Positions 1 through 5,220 of a stretch of 5,220 nt of DNA are shown here, piece by piece. The DNA comes from Sphaerochaetaceae bacterium (GTDB lineage Bacteria > Spirochaetota > Spirochaetia > Sphaerochaetales > Sphaerochaetaceae), in contig JAKSPF010000099.1 of assembly GCA_024405065.1 (NCBI GenBank), forward strand, positions 1 to 5,220. The letters run 5' to 3'. Position 1 is the first letter of the stretch, and the number at the start of each line of letters is the position of its first letter. A model generated the notes under the pieces. That model did not search any database. It saw only the letters and a list, made by a program, of their open reading frames with translations, and was not told the origin of the DNA. The translations under genes were made by a program, and so were the position numbers.

Positions 1-914
1 GCTTCCATTTTCTTTCCGTTTTCAATACTGTCCGGATCAAGAGAAACAATATTTATATTATCCGCCGTCACAAATGAGTTTTCCGTTTTTTCCTCATAAC
101 CCACAACAACACGGTTCAACACGGGGTCAAGGTCAATCACATACAGCGGATACGGTGCCGAAATTCCAAGCCCTTTTCTCTGACCTACAGTGTAGTTCCA
201 CATTCCGTTGTGATGCCCCAACACTCTGCCGTCAGTATCAACTATTTCACCTTCTTGCGGCTGAACATCAAGCAACTCCGTGTAATGTCCCCCGTAAAAA
301 TCCTGACTTTCCTTTTGTTCAGAAGGGTGAAGCCCGAGTTCTGCATCCGTTTTACGTATTTCTTCCTTGGTAAAGTCACCCAGAGGAAACAGCGTCTGTG
401 ACAGCTGTTTCTGACTTAACCTGTACAGAAAGTAACTCTGGTCTTTTATCTCATCTTTTCCCTTGAGAAGAGCAAACCTTCCGTTTTTCCTTTCAATTCT
501 TGCATAGTGTCCGGTTGCAAAATAATCAAATTCAAGTCCGGTTTTTCTCGCCAAATCAACCATTGCACCGAATTTTATCATCTGGTTACACATAACACAC
601 GGATTAGGCGTTCTTCCGTTCAGGTATTCACTTTTAAAGTTTTCCAGTACGGTCCTTTCAAACAAATCCGAAACATCAACAATGCGGTGAGGTATTCCCA
701 AAGCGGAGCATATCTGAACGGCTTTTTCAATATTCAGTTCACTGCTTGCGGAGAAACACGAATTTTTTTCAGAATTTCCGGAGTGCTTACTGTCCGGTTT
801 CCTTATTCTCATGGTAATTCCGCTCACATCATAGCCCTGTTGCCTGAGAATATATGCAGCCACAGACGAATCTATTCCGCCGCTCATACCTACAAGAACT
901 CTTTTACCGCCCAT
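1..914 (-). CDS. mnmA: tRNA 2-thiouridylase MnmA, C-terminus cut by the window edge
   Basis: MnmA is a cytoplasmic enzyme that adenylates U34 of tRNA-Lys, -Glu and -Gln and replaces O2 with sulfur supplied by a cysteine desulfurase route. The frame is open for 304 codons to the window edge; usual length is about 360, so the end of the C-terminal beta-barrel is missing. Seen in the translation: N-terminal PP-loop VLVGMSGGIDSSVAA (residues 6-20), the motif GRTPNPCVMCN (100-110), ATGHYAR (133-139), KDQSYFLYRLSQ (157-168) and TVGQRKGLGI (242-251). Cys109 aligns with the first catalytic Cys of E. coli MnmA, and Cys106 gives a CxxC. Where the second catalytic Cys (GICF in E. coli) is expected, this protein reads ESQDFYGG, with Tyr207 at that position. 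The ATG at 914 is fixed by an in-frame TAA at 918-920. No good Shine-Dalgarno sequence precedes it, and it lies 32 nt after the acidic gene, suggesting cotranscription. Family assignment is secure; exact thiolation chemistry is inferred. Confidence 0.95.
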   Translation of the reverse strand, partial: MGGKRVLVGMSGGIDSSVAAYILRQQGYDVSGITMRIRKPDSKHSGNSEKNSCFSASSELNIEKAVQICSALGIPHRIVDVSDLFERTVLENFKSEYLNGRTPNPCVMCNQMIKFGAMVDLARKTGLEFDYFATGHYARIERKNGRFALLKGKDEIKDQSYFLYRLSQKQLSQTLFPLGDFTKEEIRKTDAELGLHPSEQKESQDFYGGHYTELLDVQPQEGEIVDTDGRVLGHHNGMWNYTVGQRKGLGISAPYPLYVIDLDPVLNRVVVGYEEKTENSFVTADNINIVSLDPDSIENGKKME

Positions 915-946
915 GTCTTACAGTGTTGCAAGAGAAATCTCTTTAT

Positions 947-1198
947 TCAGTATCTGTCGGAATCATCGGATGACTCATCATCGTAGTAGAAACCGTCACT
1001 GAGGATGTCTTCGTCTTCTTCGTCATCCTCATCATTGAATCCGTCATCATCAAAATCATCCATATCGGGAGCATCATACGGATCAAGGAAATCCTCATCT
1101 TCAAAGTCTTCTTCCCCATCCTCATCATCTTCATCTTCAATTACATCATCAAAGATACTTTTGTAATCGTCATCATCGTCATCGTAGCGTTTTGACAT
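947..1198 (-). CDS. Hyperacidic 83-residue protein of unknown function
   Basis: I do not recognise a family. The predicted protein has 34 Asp and 12 Glu in 83 residues, only 4 Lys/Arg and no Cys, His or Trp. It begins MSKRYDDDDDDYKSIF. Single aromatic or aliphatic residues (Phe, Tyr, Ile, Leu, Met) are scattered through the acidic run, and the last residues are DDSSDDSDRY-like in composition, rich in Ser and Asp. No signal peptide or membrane segment is visible, so a cytoplasmic and largely disordered protein is likely. It is supported as a real gene by GGGAGG six nt before the ATG, a promoter just upstream, and a mix of GAT and GAC codons rather than a pure triplet repeat. It ends in TGA, 32 nt before mnmA. 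Possible roles by analogy are a nucleic-acid mimic, a metal or polycation binder, or an acidic tail like that of the RNA polymerase delta subunit. None of these is shown by the sequence. Confidence 0.75.
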   Translation of the reverse strand: MSKRYDDDDDDYKSIFDDVIEDEDDEDGEEDFEDEDFLDPYDAPDMDDFDDDGFNDEDDEEDEDILSDGFYYDDESSDDSDRY

Positions 1199-1204
1199 TC
1201 AGAA

Positions 1205-1210
1205 CCTCCC
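1205..1210 (-). promoter_or_regulatory. Ribosome binding site of the acidic gene
   Basis: GGGAGG on the minus strand lies 6 nt before the ATG at 1198, with TTCTGA between. It is the strongest Shine-Dalgarno match in the window and the main reason to accept the small acidic frame as a gene. A CCC six nt upstream (CCCTATCGGGAGG) could pair weakly with part of the site, but the stem is too short to claim regulation. Confidence 0.8.
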
Positions 1211-1220
1211 GATAGGGAAT

Positions 1221-1250
1221 AGGATAATTACTGCAACAACTATGTGTCAA
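1221..1250 (-). promoter_or_regulatory. Sigma70-type promoter for the acidic gene and mnmA
   Basis: In the 83-nt gap between the pump stop and the acidic gene, the minus strand shows a perfect -35 TTGACA (1245-1250) followed after 18 nt by TATCCT (1221-1226), four of six matches to the -10 consensus. An alternative -10, AATTAT (1224-1229), has a 15-nt spacer. Either would start transcription close to the ribosome binding site, giving a short leader. No terminator-like hairpin plus T-run separates the pump from this promoter, so read-through from the efflux operon is also possible. No other signal was seen in this gap. Confidence 0.55.
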
Positions 1251-1281
1251 CATTTCTGCGCGGAAATACATCTGCATAACA

Positions 1282-2112
1282 TCAGACTTTATCAAGATTC
1301 AAGAGTCCTTCGTCATATTCAGCAAGCTGGTTTGCAAGACTCATAGGATCATCAAAGTGAGCTTCCTTGTGTTTGTTGAACACGGAGTAAAGCAGAGGGG
1401 TAAGGAACAAGGTCATGAATGCACCTGTGAACATACCTCCCACAAAAGTAAGAGCAATGGGTTGCATCATATCGGCACCTTCACCGGGGAAAAACGCCAT
1501 GGGAAACATTCCCAAAATCGTTGTCAGAGTTGTCATGAGGATGGGTCTGAGTCTTCTTACCGCAACCTCAATACAGCTCTGATTTATCGGTTTCTTTTTT
1601 GATACTTCGTAGTTTATGGCATCAACAAGAACAATACCGTTGTTGACGACAACACCTATCAGAGCAACAATTCCCACTATTGAGAAAAGGGAAAAGTCCT
1701 GGTTCGCCAGAACATGAATAAGAGAAACTCCTATCAGAAGCATCGGAATTGTGGCAAAAATGATAAACGGGTCTATAAGAGATTCAAATTGTGCAGCCAT
1801 TACAGCATAAACAAGGACGAGCGCAATAAGAATTATAGCAATCAGCGTGGGAAGATACTCGGCAAATTGCTGCATTTCACCGTGTTGCTCAATACTCACG
1901 CCTTCCGGCAGAATCAGATGTTTATCCAAAGCATCATTCACCTTGTTCTGAACAACACTTGCAGAAACACCCTCTCTTACAGAGGCGGTAACACGGTTCA
2001 CCCTCAGTTTATTCACCCTCTGGATTGAACGTGCCGCAACATCACGCTCAAAAGTCACAAAACTGTCAAGTCTTACATTACCCTTTCCGGTACTGACCGG
2101 CAATGAGCCCAC
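1282..2112 (-). CDS. RND efflux pump, C-terminal part after the amber stop
   Basis: This is the remainder of the pump in the same frame; the open frame runs back to 2157, immediately after the TAG. It encodes the rest of the second porter loop, then TM8 (about residues 858-878 in whole-pump numbering), TM9 884-906, TM10 912-938, TM11 961-982 and TM12 991-1016. Family motifs include ESLIDPFIIFATIPM after TM8, LIGVVVNNGIVLVDAIN in TM10 and RRLRPILMTTLTTILGMFP in TM11. The AcrB TM10 Lys940 position is Asn, as in many HAE1 pumps with the VVNNAIV motif. A soluble tail of about 30 residues follows TM12 and ends LLNLDKV. The GTG at 2112 is the first possible start. A GAGG lies only 2 nt before it, too close to work well, so independent translation is doubtful. 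Alone it would lack TM1-7 and could not transport. Confidence 0.75.
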   Translation of the reverse strand: MGSLPVSTGKGNVRLDSFVTFERDVAARSIQRVNKLRVNRVTASVREGVSASVVQNKVNDALDKHLILPEGVSIEQHGEMQQFAEYLPTLIAIILIALVLVYAVMAAQFESLIDPFIIFATIPMLLIGVSLIHVLANQDFSLFSIVGIVALIGVVVNNGIVLVDAINYEVSKKKPINQSCIEVAVRRLRPILMTTLTTILGMFPMAFFPGEGADMMQPIALTFVGGMFTGAFMTLFLTPLLYSVFNKHKEAHFDDPMSLANQLAEYDEGLLNLDKV

Positions 2113-2157
2113 ATCCTCGGGACTTGTGAAAAGATTTTCATCAAACTGCCCATAAAG

Positions 2158-2160
2158 CTA
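2158..2160 (-). other. In-frame amber codon within the RND pump
   Basis: The minus strand reads TAC TAG CTT TAT here. The codons before it end in SSTTTY and those after begin LYGQFDENLFTSPED, which together match one continuous porter strand of an HAE1 pump. The other complete stops in the window (947, 1282 and 4441) are all TGA. Confidence 0.9.
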
Positions 2161-4428
2161 GTAAGTGGTAGTACTGCTGAAGGTATTGAGTGTTGTTGCT
2201 TTTATACCCGAAATTGCATTCTGCACGGCAGAAAGTACTGAGGAACTGGATATTCCCAAATCTGCAGCCTTCTCATAGTCAATTACCATTCTGTACTTGG
2301 GTGCACCGTTTGTAAGGTCAGTTGATATGTTTGTAGCTTCCGGCACGTAACTTGCAATGATTGCAGTGATTTCATCGGAAGCCTGCTTTGCACTGTCACT
2401 GTCAGGACTGTGAATTTCCACACGTATTCCGCTTGTGCCTCCGAAGCCTCTGCCGTTGCTGAAATTCCACACGGCACGTGCATTTGCCGCAGTGAGAGGT
2501 CTTATCATCTCTTTCAGCTGTGAAGCACTGTATTTCTGGTCCGTGATTTCAGGAAGATTCACCTCAAGAGTTGCAGAACTTGAACCTGTACGCAGAGAAA
2601 CACTTTTCCAGGAACCTTCAGGCAAGGTTGACTCAATCTCCCTTTCAAGCCTGAATGCTTCTTCAAGATACGCATCCCTCACCGTACCGGAAGGCATTGT
2701 AAGGGAAAGGGTAATTGAATCATCCGTACTTGATTGCGGAGTGAGGCTCATACCGACTTTTGTGAAGAACGTCAGACTGAATACAAACAGGAGCACAACA
2801 AACATGAAAAACAGCAGTTTATGTCTGAGGACATAACCTACACATTTCCCGTAACCGGCACTCATTCTGCGGTCAAAACGGGTAAGCACCTCGTCAACAC
2901 GGCGCATCCACGCATATTTAAGAGGTTTCTGGACACGTGAATCAACTTTGAAAATACTGCCGAACAGAGCAGGAACAAGAATCACCGCAACAAACAGGGA
3001 AGAACACAGAGATACGCATATTGTGATTATCAGATCCGTGAACATTATACCTATCTGTCCCAAATCAGTACGGTATATCAGAATAGGGAAAAACACACAT
3101 ATTGTAGTAAGAGTTGACGCAAGAATTGCATTGAACATCCTCTTGCTTCCCAGTATTGCCGCAACGGCGGGTTTGAAACCTTTTTCCCTGTAGTTATAGG
3201 AATTTTCAAGAATACATATTGAAGCATCAACTATCATTCCTATTCCTAAAATAAGACCGCTCATGCTCATACTGTTTACCGATATTCCGGCAATGGACAT
3301 CACCATCAGAGTGATGAGAATTGAAACAGGCATTGAAAGTGCAATTATGAAGGTGGTTTTAAGACCGCGCAGAAAAATAAAGATTATGAATGCTGCAAGG
3401 ATAACACCCTCTATTGCATTTTTGTAAACCTCATTCATTGTTGTACTTATCATTTCCGTACGGTCACGGTTAAGAATGAGTTTTACTCCCTGCGGAAGTT
3501 CTGCATTTATTTCAGGAAGTCTTTCAATCACTTCTTTTGCTACATTTGAAGCGTTTGAATCTGAAGTATTTGAAACGCTGAGCATCACAACAGGTTCACC
3601 GTCTATGAAACTCATTGATGAAGATTCCGACACGTCTGTTGTAACATCCGCAACATCTCCGACCCTTATGTTTATACCGTTTACACTCTTCACAACGGTA
3701 TCTCTTACCTGATCAAGATCTGTGTACCTTGTATCAAGTGTAATCTGGTAATTCATTCCGTTTTGTTTTATTGTACCGCCCGTTCCCTGAGTGTTGTACG
3801 CTTTAAGTGCCGATGACAGATTTGCAAGTGAAAGATTCACGGAAGCAAGACGTACAGGGTCAGCCTTCACAACATATTTTGTAGAATCACTGCCCCCTAC
3901 CGACACCTCAGCAACACCTTCAACCCTCATGATGAGGTTTGCCGCCGAATCCTCCGCTATGGTTCTGAGGTCATCACGGCTGTACGGTCCCGTTATTATG
4001 AGGTCAAGAATTCTTGTTGAACCTGAACTCTGGTCAAACCTCATCATAGTAGGTGTTTCAGCCCAGTCAGGCAAACTGCGTGACACTCTGCTCAAAAGGT
4101 TCTTCACCGTCTTTGCCGCTTCATCAAGATCCGTTTTGTATGAAAATTCCAGCATCGCATAACATCTTCCGGCAGACGATGTTGTAGTGATGTTTTCAAG
4201 TCCCTCCACTGAACCGAGCCTGTTTTCCAGAACTTTTGCAACTTCCATTTCAATTTCCTCGGGACCGGCATCATTACAGGTAACCGAAACAGAAAGCACC
4301 GGATAAGCAACAGAAGGATACAGTGCGATGTCAAGTTTAGGAAGATATATACACGCAACAGCACAAATCAGAACAAAAATCATTGTGACAAGTACGGGTC
4401 TTCTTACTGAAAGTTCTGAAAGTGTCAT
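2158..4428 (-). CDS. RND efflux pump, N-terminal 756 codons up to the amber stop
   Basis: Inner-membrane proton-driven exporter subunit of the RND superfamily. It begins MTLSELSVRRPVLVTMIF, the cytoplasmic-edge motif and TM1 (about 11-30) typical of the family. The first porter loop spans about 31-335, with the family-typical stretch LYPSVAYPVLSV near its start. TM2 is about 338-355, TM3 358-381, TM4 388-409, TM5 432-452, TM6 461-488 and TM7 536-555. TM4 carries the signature GMIVDASICILEN. Asp401 aligns with AcrB Asp407, and the next position is Ala rather than a second Asp, as in CusA-type pumps. The second porter loop follows to the stop. The start at 4428 has GAGG 8 nt upstream and lies 12 nt after the adaptor stop, so the two are an operon. 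Substrate cannot be told from sequence; a drug or lipophilic compound is likelier than a metal ion. Confidence 0.9.
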   Translation of the reverse strand: MTLSELSVRRPVLVTMIFVLICAVACIYLPKLDIALYPSVAYPVLSVSVTCNDAGPEEIEMEVAKVLENRLGSVEGLENITTTSSAGRCYAMLEFSYKTDLDEAAKTVKNLLSRVSRSLPDWAETPTMMRFDQSSGSTRILDLIITGPYSRDDLRTIAEDSAANLIMRVEGVAEVSVGGSDSTKYVVKADPVRLASVNLSLANLSSALKAYNTQGTGGTIKQNGMNYQITLDTRYTDLDQVRDTVVKSVNGINIRVGDVADVTTDVSESSSMSFIDGEPVVMLSVSNTSDSNASNVAKEVIERLPEINAELPQGVKLILNRDRTEMISTTMNEVYKNAIEGVILAAFIIFIFLRGLKTTFIIALSMPVSILITLMVMSIAGISVNSMSMSGLILGIGMIVDASICILENSYNYREKGFKPAVAAILGSKRMFNAILASTLTTICVFFPILIYRTDLGQIGIMFTDLIITICVSLCSSLFVAVILVPALFGSIFKVDSRVQKPLKYAWMRRVDEVLTRFDRRMSAGYGKCVGYVLRHKLLFFMFVVLLFVFSLTFFTKVGMSLTPQSSTDDSITLSLTMPSGTVRDAYLEEAFRLEREIESTLPEGSWKSVSLRTGSSSATLEVNLPEITDQKYSASQLKEMIRPLTAANARAVWNFSNGRGFGGTSGIRVEIHSPDSDSAKQASDEITAIIASYVPEATNISTDLTNGAPKYRMVIDYEKAADLGISSSSVLSAVQNAISGIKATTLNTFSSTTTY

Positions 4429-4436
4429 ATCTCAGG

Positions 4437-4440
4437 CCTC
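4437..4440 (-). promoter_or_regulatory. Ribosome binding site of the RND pump, next to the adaptor stop
   Basis: The minus strand reads TGA GAGG CCTGAGAT ATG. GAGG directly abuts the adaptor's TGA and lies 8 nt before the pump ATG at 4428. Ribosomes finishing the adaptor would cover this site, which favours translational coupling of adaptor and pump. A slip in the A15 tract upstream would end adaptor translation early and could therefore also reduce pump synthesis. Confidence 0.65.
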
Positions 4441-5220
4441 TCAGTTTATAACATTCACGGTACTTCCGTCGGTCACCGTACCGATGGTAACAACAGTATC
4501 ACCGGCTTTCAGTCCTGACGTAACAACTGTTTCAAAATCATTTGAACTTCCGGTTGTAACAACTGTTCTCACCGCTTTGTTGCCGTCAAGCGTATAAACC
4601 GTAGTATCACCCAGATAAGTTGAGAGTGCTGCGGTAGGCACAGTGAAAACACCGTCAAGCTTCTCCGTAACCAATTTTGCTTTCACAAACATTCCCGCTT
4701 TAAGTTTTTCATCCGGTTGATCAATATTGAACTCGGAAATCACAGTTCTGGTATCGGTTGAAACGGTGTCGGCAATGTAAAACACCTCAGCAGGATACGA
4801 TATTTCAGGCCATGCGGCAGTTGTAAACACCGCTTCCGTACCTTTTTTTTTTTTTTTAAGATATTTTTCCGGCATGTAAAGTCCGAGAATAAGTTCAAGC
4901 GGGTCGCCGAGTTCTGCAACAGCAGTGGAACTTGAAACCTTCTGTCCGAGGTACGCGTTAAGTGTAAGTATTGTTCCTCCGACCGTAGCACTGACATCCC
5001 TTATTTTGTATGACGAACCCGGAACCGAAGGGTCAACCCGCAAAAGCACCTCGCCTTCTTTCACGGTATCACCTTTAGAAACAAGCACCTCAACCACTTT
5101 TCCGGAAACATCGGGAAAAATACTCACTGCAGACGTTCTTGAAACAAGTTCTCCGGTCATATTTGCGGTTCTGATGAATGTCTGAGGTTCAATCTTCTTC
5201 ACCTCAACATTTATCACGTT
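4441..5220 (-). CDS. RND periplasmic adaptor (HlyD-like membrane fusion protein), N-terminus cut by the window edge
   Basis: Periplasmic adaptor that bridges an RND pump to an outer-membrane exit channel. The frame is open to the edge (259 codons visible), so the GTG at 5217 is an internal Val codon and the signal peptide lies outside. Counting that Val as 1, a first lipoyl half-motif is at about 32-62 (VSGKVVEVLVSKGDTVKEGE) and a second at about 74-103, with DPSVPGSSY and a few residues between. The coiled-coil alpha-hairpin normally inserted there is absent. A beta-barrel region (about 104-183) contains five consecutive Lys (121-125) and ends LKAGMFVKAKL. The membrane-proximal domain (190-258) has the usual FTVPTAAL and GLKAGDTVV motifs. 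Family assignment is strong. The missing hairpin resembles Borrelia BesA. The pump gene follows 12 nt downstream; a channel gene may lie beyond base 5220. Confidence 0.92.
   Translation of the reverse strand, partial: NVINVEVKKIEPQTFIRTANMTGELVSRTSAVSIFPDVSGKVVEVLVSKGDTVKEGEVLLRVDPSVPGSSYKIRDVSATVGGTILTLNAYLGQKVSSSTAVAELGDPLELILGLYMPEKYLKKKKKGTEAVFTTAAWPEISYPAEVFYIADTVSTDTRTVISEFNIDQPDEKLKAGMFVKAKLVTEKLDGVFTVPTAALSTYLGDTTVYTLDGNKAVRTVVTTGSSNDFETVVTSGLKAGDTVVTIGTVTDGSTVNVIN
4843..4857. repeat. 15-nt homopolymer (A15 in the coding strand) inside the adaptor gene
   Basis: Fifteen consecutive T on the plus strand are read as AAA five times, giving Lys121-125 of the visible adaptor. Only AAA is used, with no AAG to break the run. 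Loss of one A shifts into a frame that ends at TGA 4740-4742, removing the membrane-proximal domain. Gain of one A meets TGA at 4805-4807 almost at once. Tracts of this length are prone to replication slippage and also to polymerase slippage during transcription. Length should be treated with care because such runs are also error-prone in sequencing. Confidence 0.9.

Larger units (their letters stand above)
1282..4428 (-). pseudogene. Whole RND efflux pump locus (HAE1-like), interrupted by an in-frame TAG
   Basis: Read through one amber codon (2158-2160), this is a single frame of 1048 sense codons plus TGA, the usual length of an HAE1-type RND transporter. It has the expected two-fold layout of TM1, periplasmic porter loop, TM2-6, TM7, second porter loop, TM8-12. 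The stop falls at codon 757, inside the second periplasmic porter loop, at the point corresponding to the strand that reads KVYVMSE in E. coli AcrB. It is not at a domain boundary, so this does not look like a designed two-gene split. Frame, length and motifs are intact on both sides, with no second stop or frameshift. That suggests a very recent nonsense change, an assembly or sequencing error, or a suppressed codon. A single-base change from CAG, GAG or AAG would explain it. If the stop is real and unsuppressed, the pump should not function. Confidence 0.8.

Noticed and set aside
931..942. Near-palindrome AGAGAAATCTCT between the acidic gene and mnmA
   Set aside because: The arms are five bases around a two-base centre, too small to form a stable hairpin or to be named as an operator without other copies.
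74..986. Three plus-strand reading frames opposite mnmA (74-373, 210-401, 507-986)
   Set aside because: They are antisense shadows of mnmA, have no ribosome binding site or recognisable motif, and overlap one another.
943..1140. Met-rich minus-strand frame inside the acidic gene
   Set aside because: It is the out-of-frame reading of GAT/GAC-rich DNA, giving ATG codons by chance; the overlapping frame at 947-1198 has the strong ribosome binding site.
953..1198. GAT/GAC triplet run as a microsatellite repeat
   Set aside because: Codons are mixed with Glu, aromatic and other residues, so no uniform repeat unit exists; the pattern is explained by the acidic protein.
1252..1267. Short inverted repeat ATTTC...GAAAT downstream of the pump stop
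   Set aside because: The 5-bp AT-rich stem with no following T-run on the minus strand is too weak for an intrinsic terminator.
2110..2112. GTG as an independent start for the C-terminal pump part
   Set aside because: GAGG is only 2 nt upstream, and the start would fall inside a conserved porter strand, leaving a fragment that cannot fold as a transporter.
4486..4570. Repeated GTAACAACTGT-like segments near the adaptor's 3' end
   Set aside because: They encode recurring VVT motifs in the membrane-proximal domain (VVTTG, VVTSG, VVTIG), common for adaptor beta-strands, and are not regularly spaced.
1357..4597. Plus-strand frames opposite the pump and the end of the adaptor
   Set aside because: All lie antisense to a well-supported RND frame, with no family motifs or start signals.
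4740..4997. Minus-strand frame of 85 codons through the A15 tract
   Set aside because: It is not a gene; it is useful only because it shows where a one-base loss in the tract would lead and stop.

Overview
The window holds four genes, all read from the minus strand. In order of transcription they are: (1) an RND-efflux periplasmic adaptor (membrane fusion protein) whose N-terminus lies beyond base 5220; (2) a full-length RND inner-membrane pump frame of 1048 sense codons, broken by one in-frame TAG at codon 757; (3) a very acidic 83-residue protein of unknown function; (4) the tRNA 2-thiouridylase mnmA, whose C-terminal end lies beyond base 1. No rRNA, tRNA, CRISPR array, insertion sequence or complete intrinsic terminator was recognised. 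Every plus-strand reading frame examined is a shadow of these genes.

The host is a bacterium of moderately low GC. An HAE1-like RND pump with an adaptor indicates a two-membrane cell envelope. The adaptor's two lipoyl half-motifs follow each other almost directly, with no coiled-coil hairpin. This is the architecture known for BesA of the spirochaete Borrelia burgdorferi, so a spirochaete or similar lineage is a reasonable but unproven guess. The MnmA variant and the acidic gene do not settle the taxonomy.

Region by region: bases 4441-5220 carry the adaptor, which contains a run of 15 A residues in the coding strand (4843-4857, five Lys codons), a likely slippage hotspot. Bases 1282-4428 carry the pump, 12 nt behind the adaptor and probably translationally coupled to it. 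The TAG at 2158-2160 splits the pump into a 756-codon part with TM1-7 and a 291-codon part with TM8-12. The frame, length and family motifs are intact on both sides, so this is a recent nonsense mutation, a sequencing error or a suppressed stop. Bases 1199-1281 are a short intergenic region with a good sigma70-type promoter (perfect TTGACA) and a strong ribosome binding site for the acidic gene at 947-1198. mnmA follows 32 nt later and probably shares that transcript.

Adaptor and pump would together export a substrate across the envelope. The outer-membrane channel, if encoded nearby, would lie beyond base 5220. The acidic gene and mnmA form a separate small unit, one of unknown role and one in wobble-uridine thiolation. 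The points most worth follow-up are the amber codon, the A15 tract in the same efflux operon, the hairpin-less adaptor, the acidic protein, and an MnmA with Tyr where the second catalytic Cys is expected.
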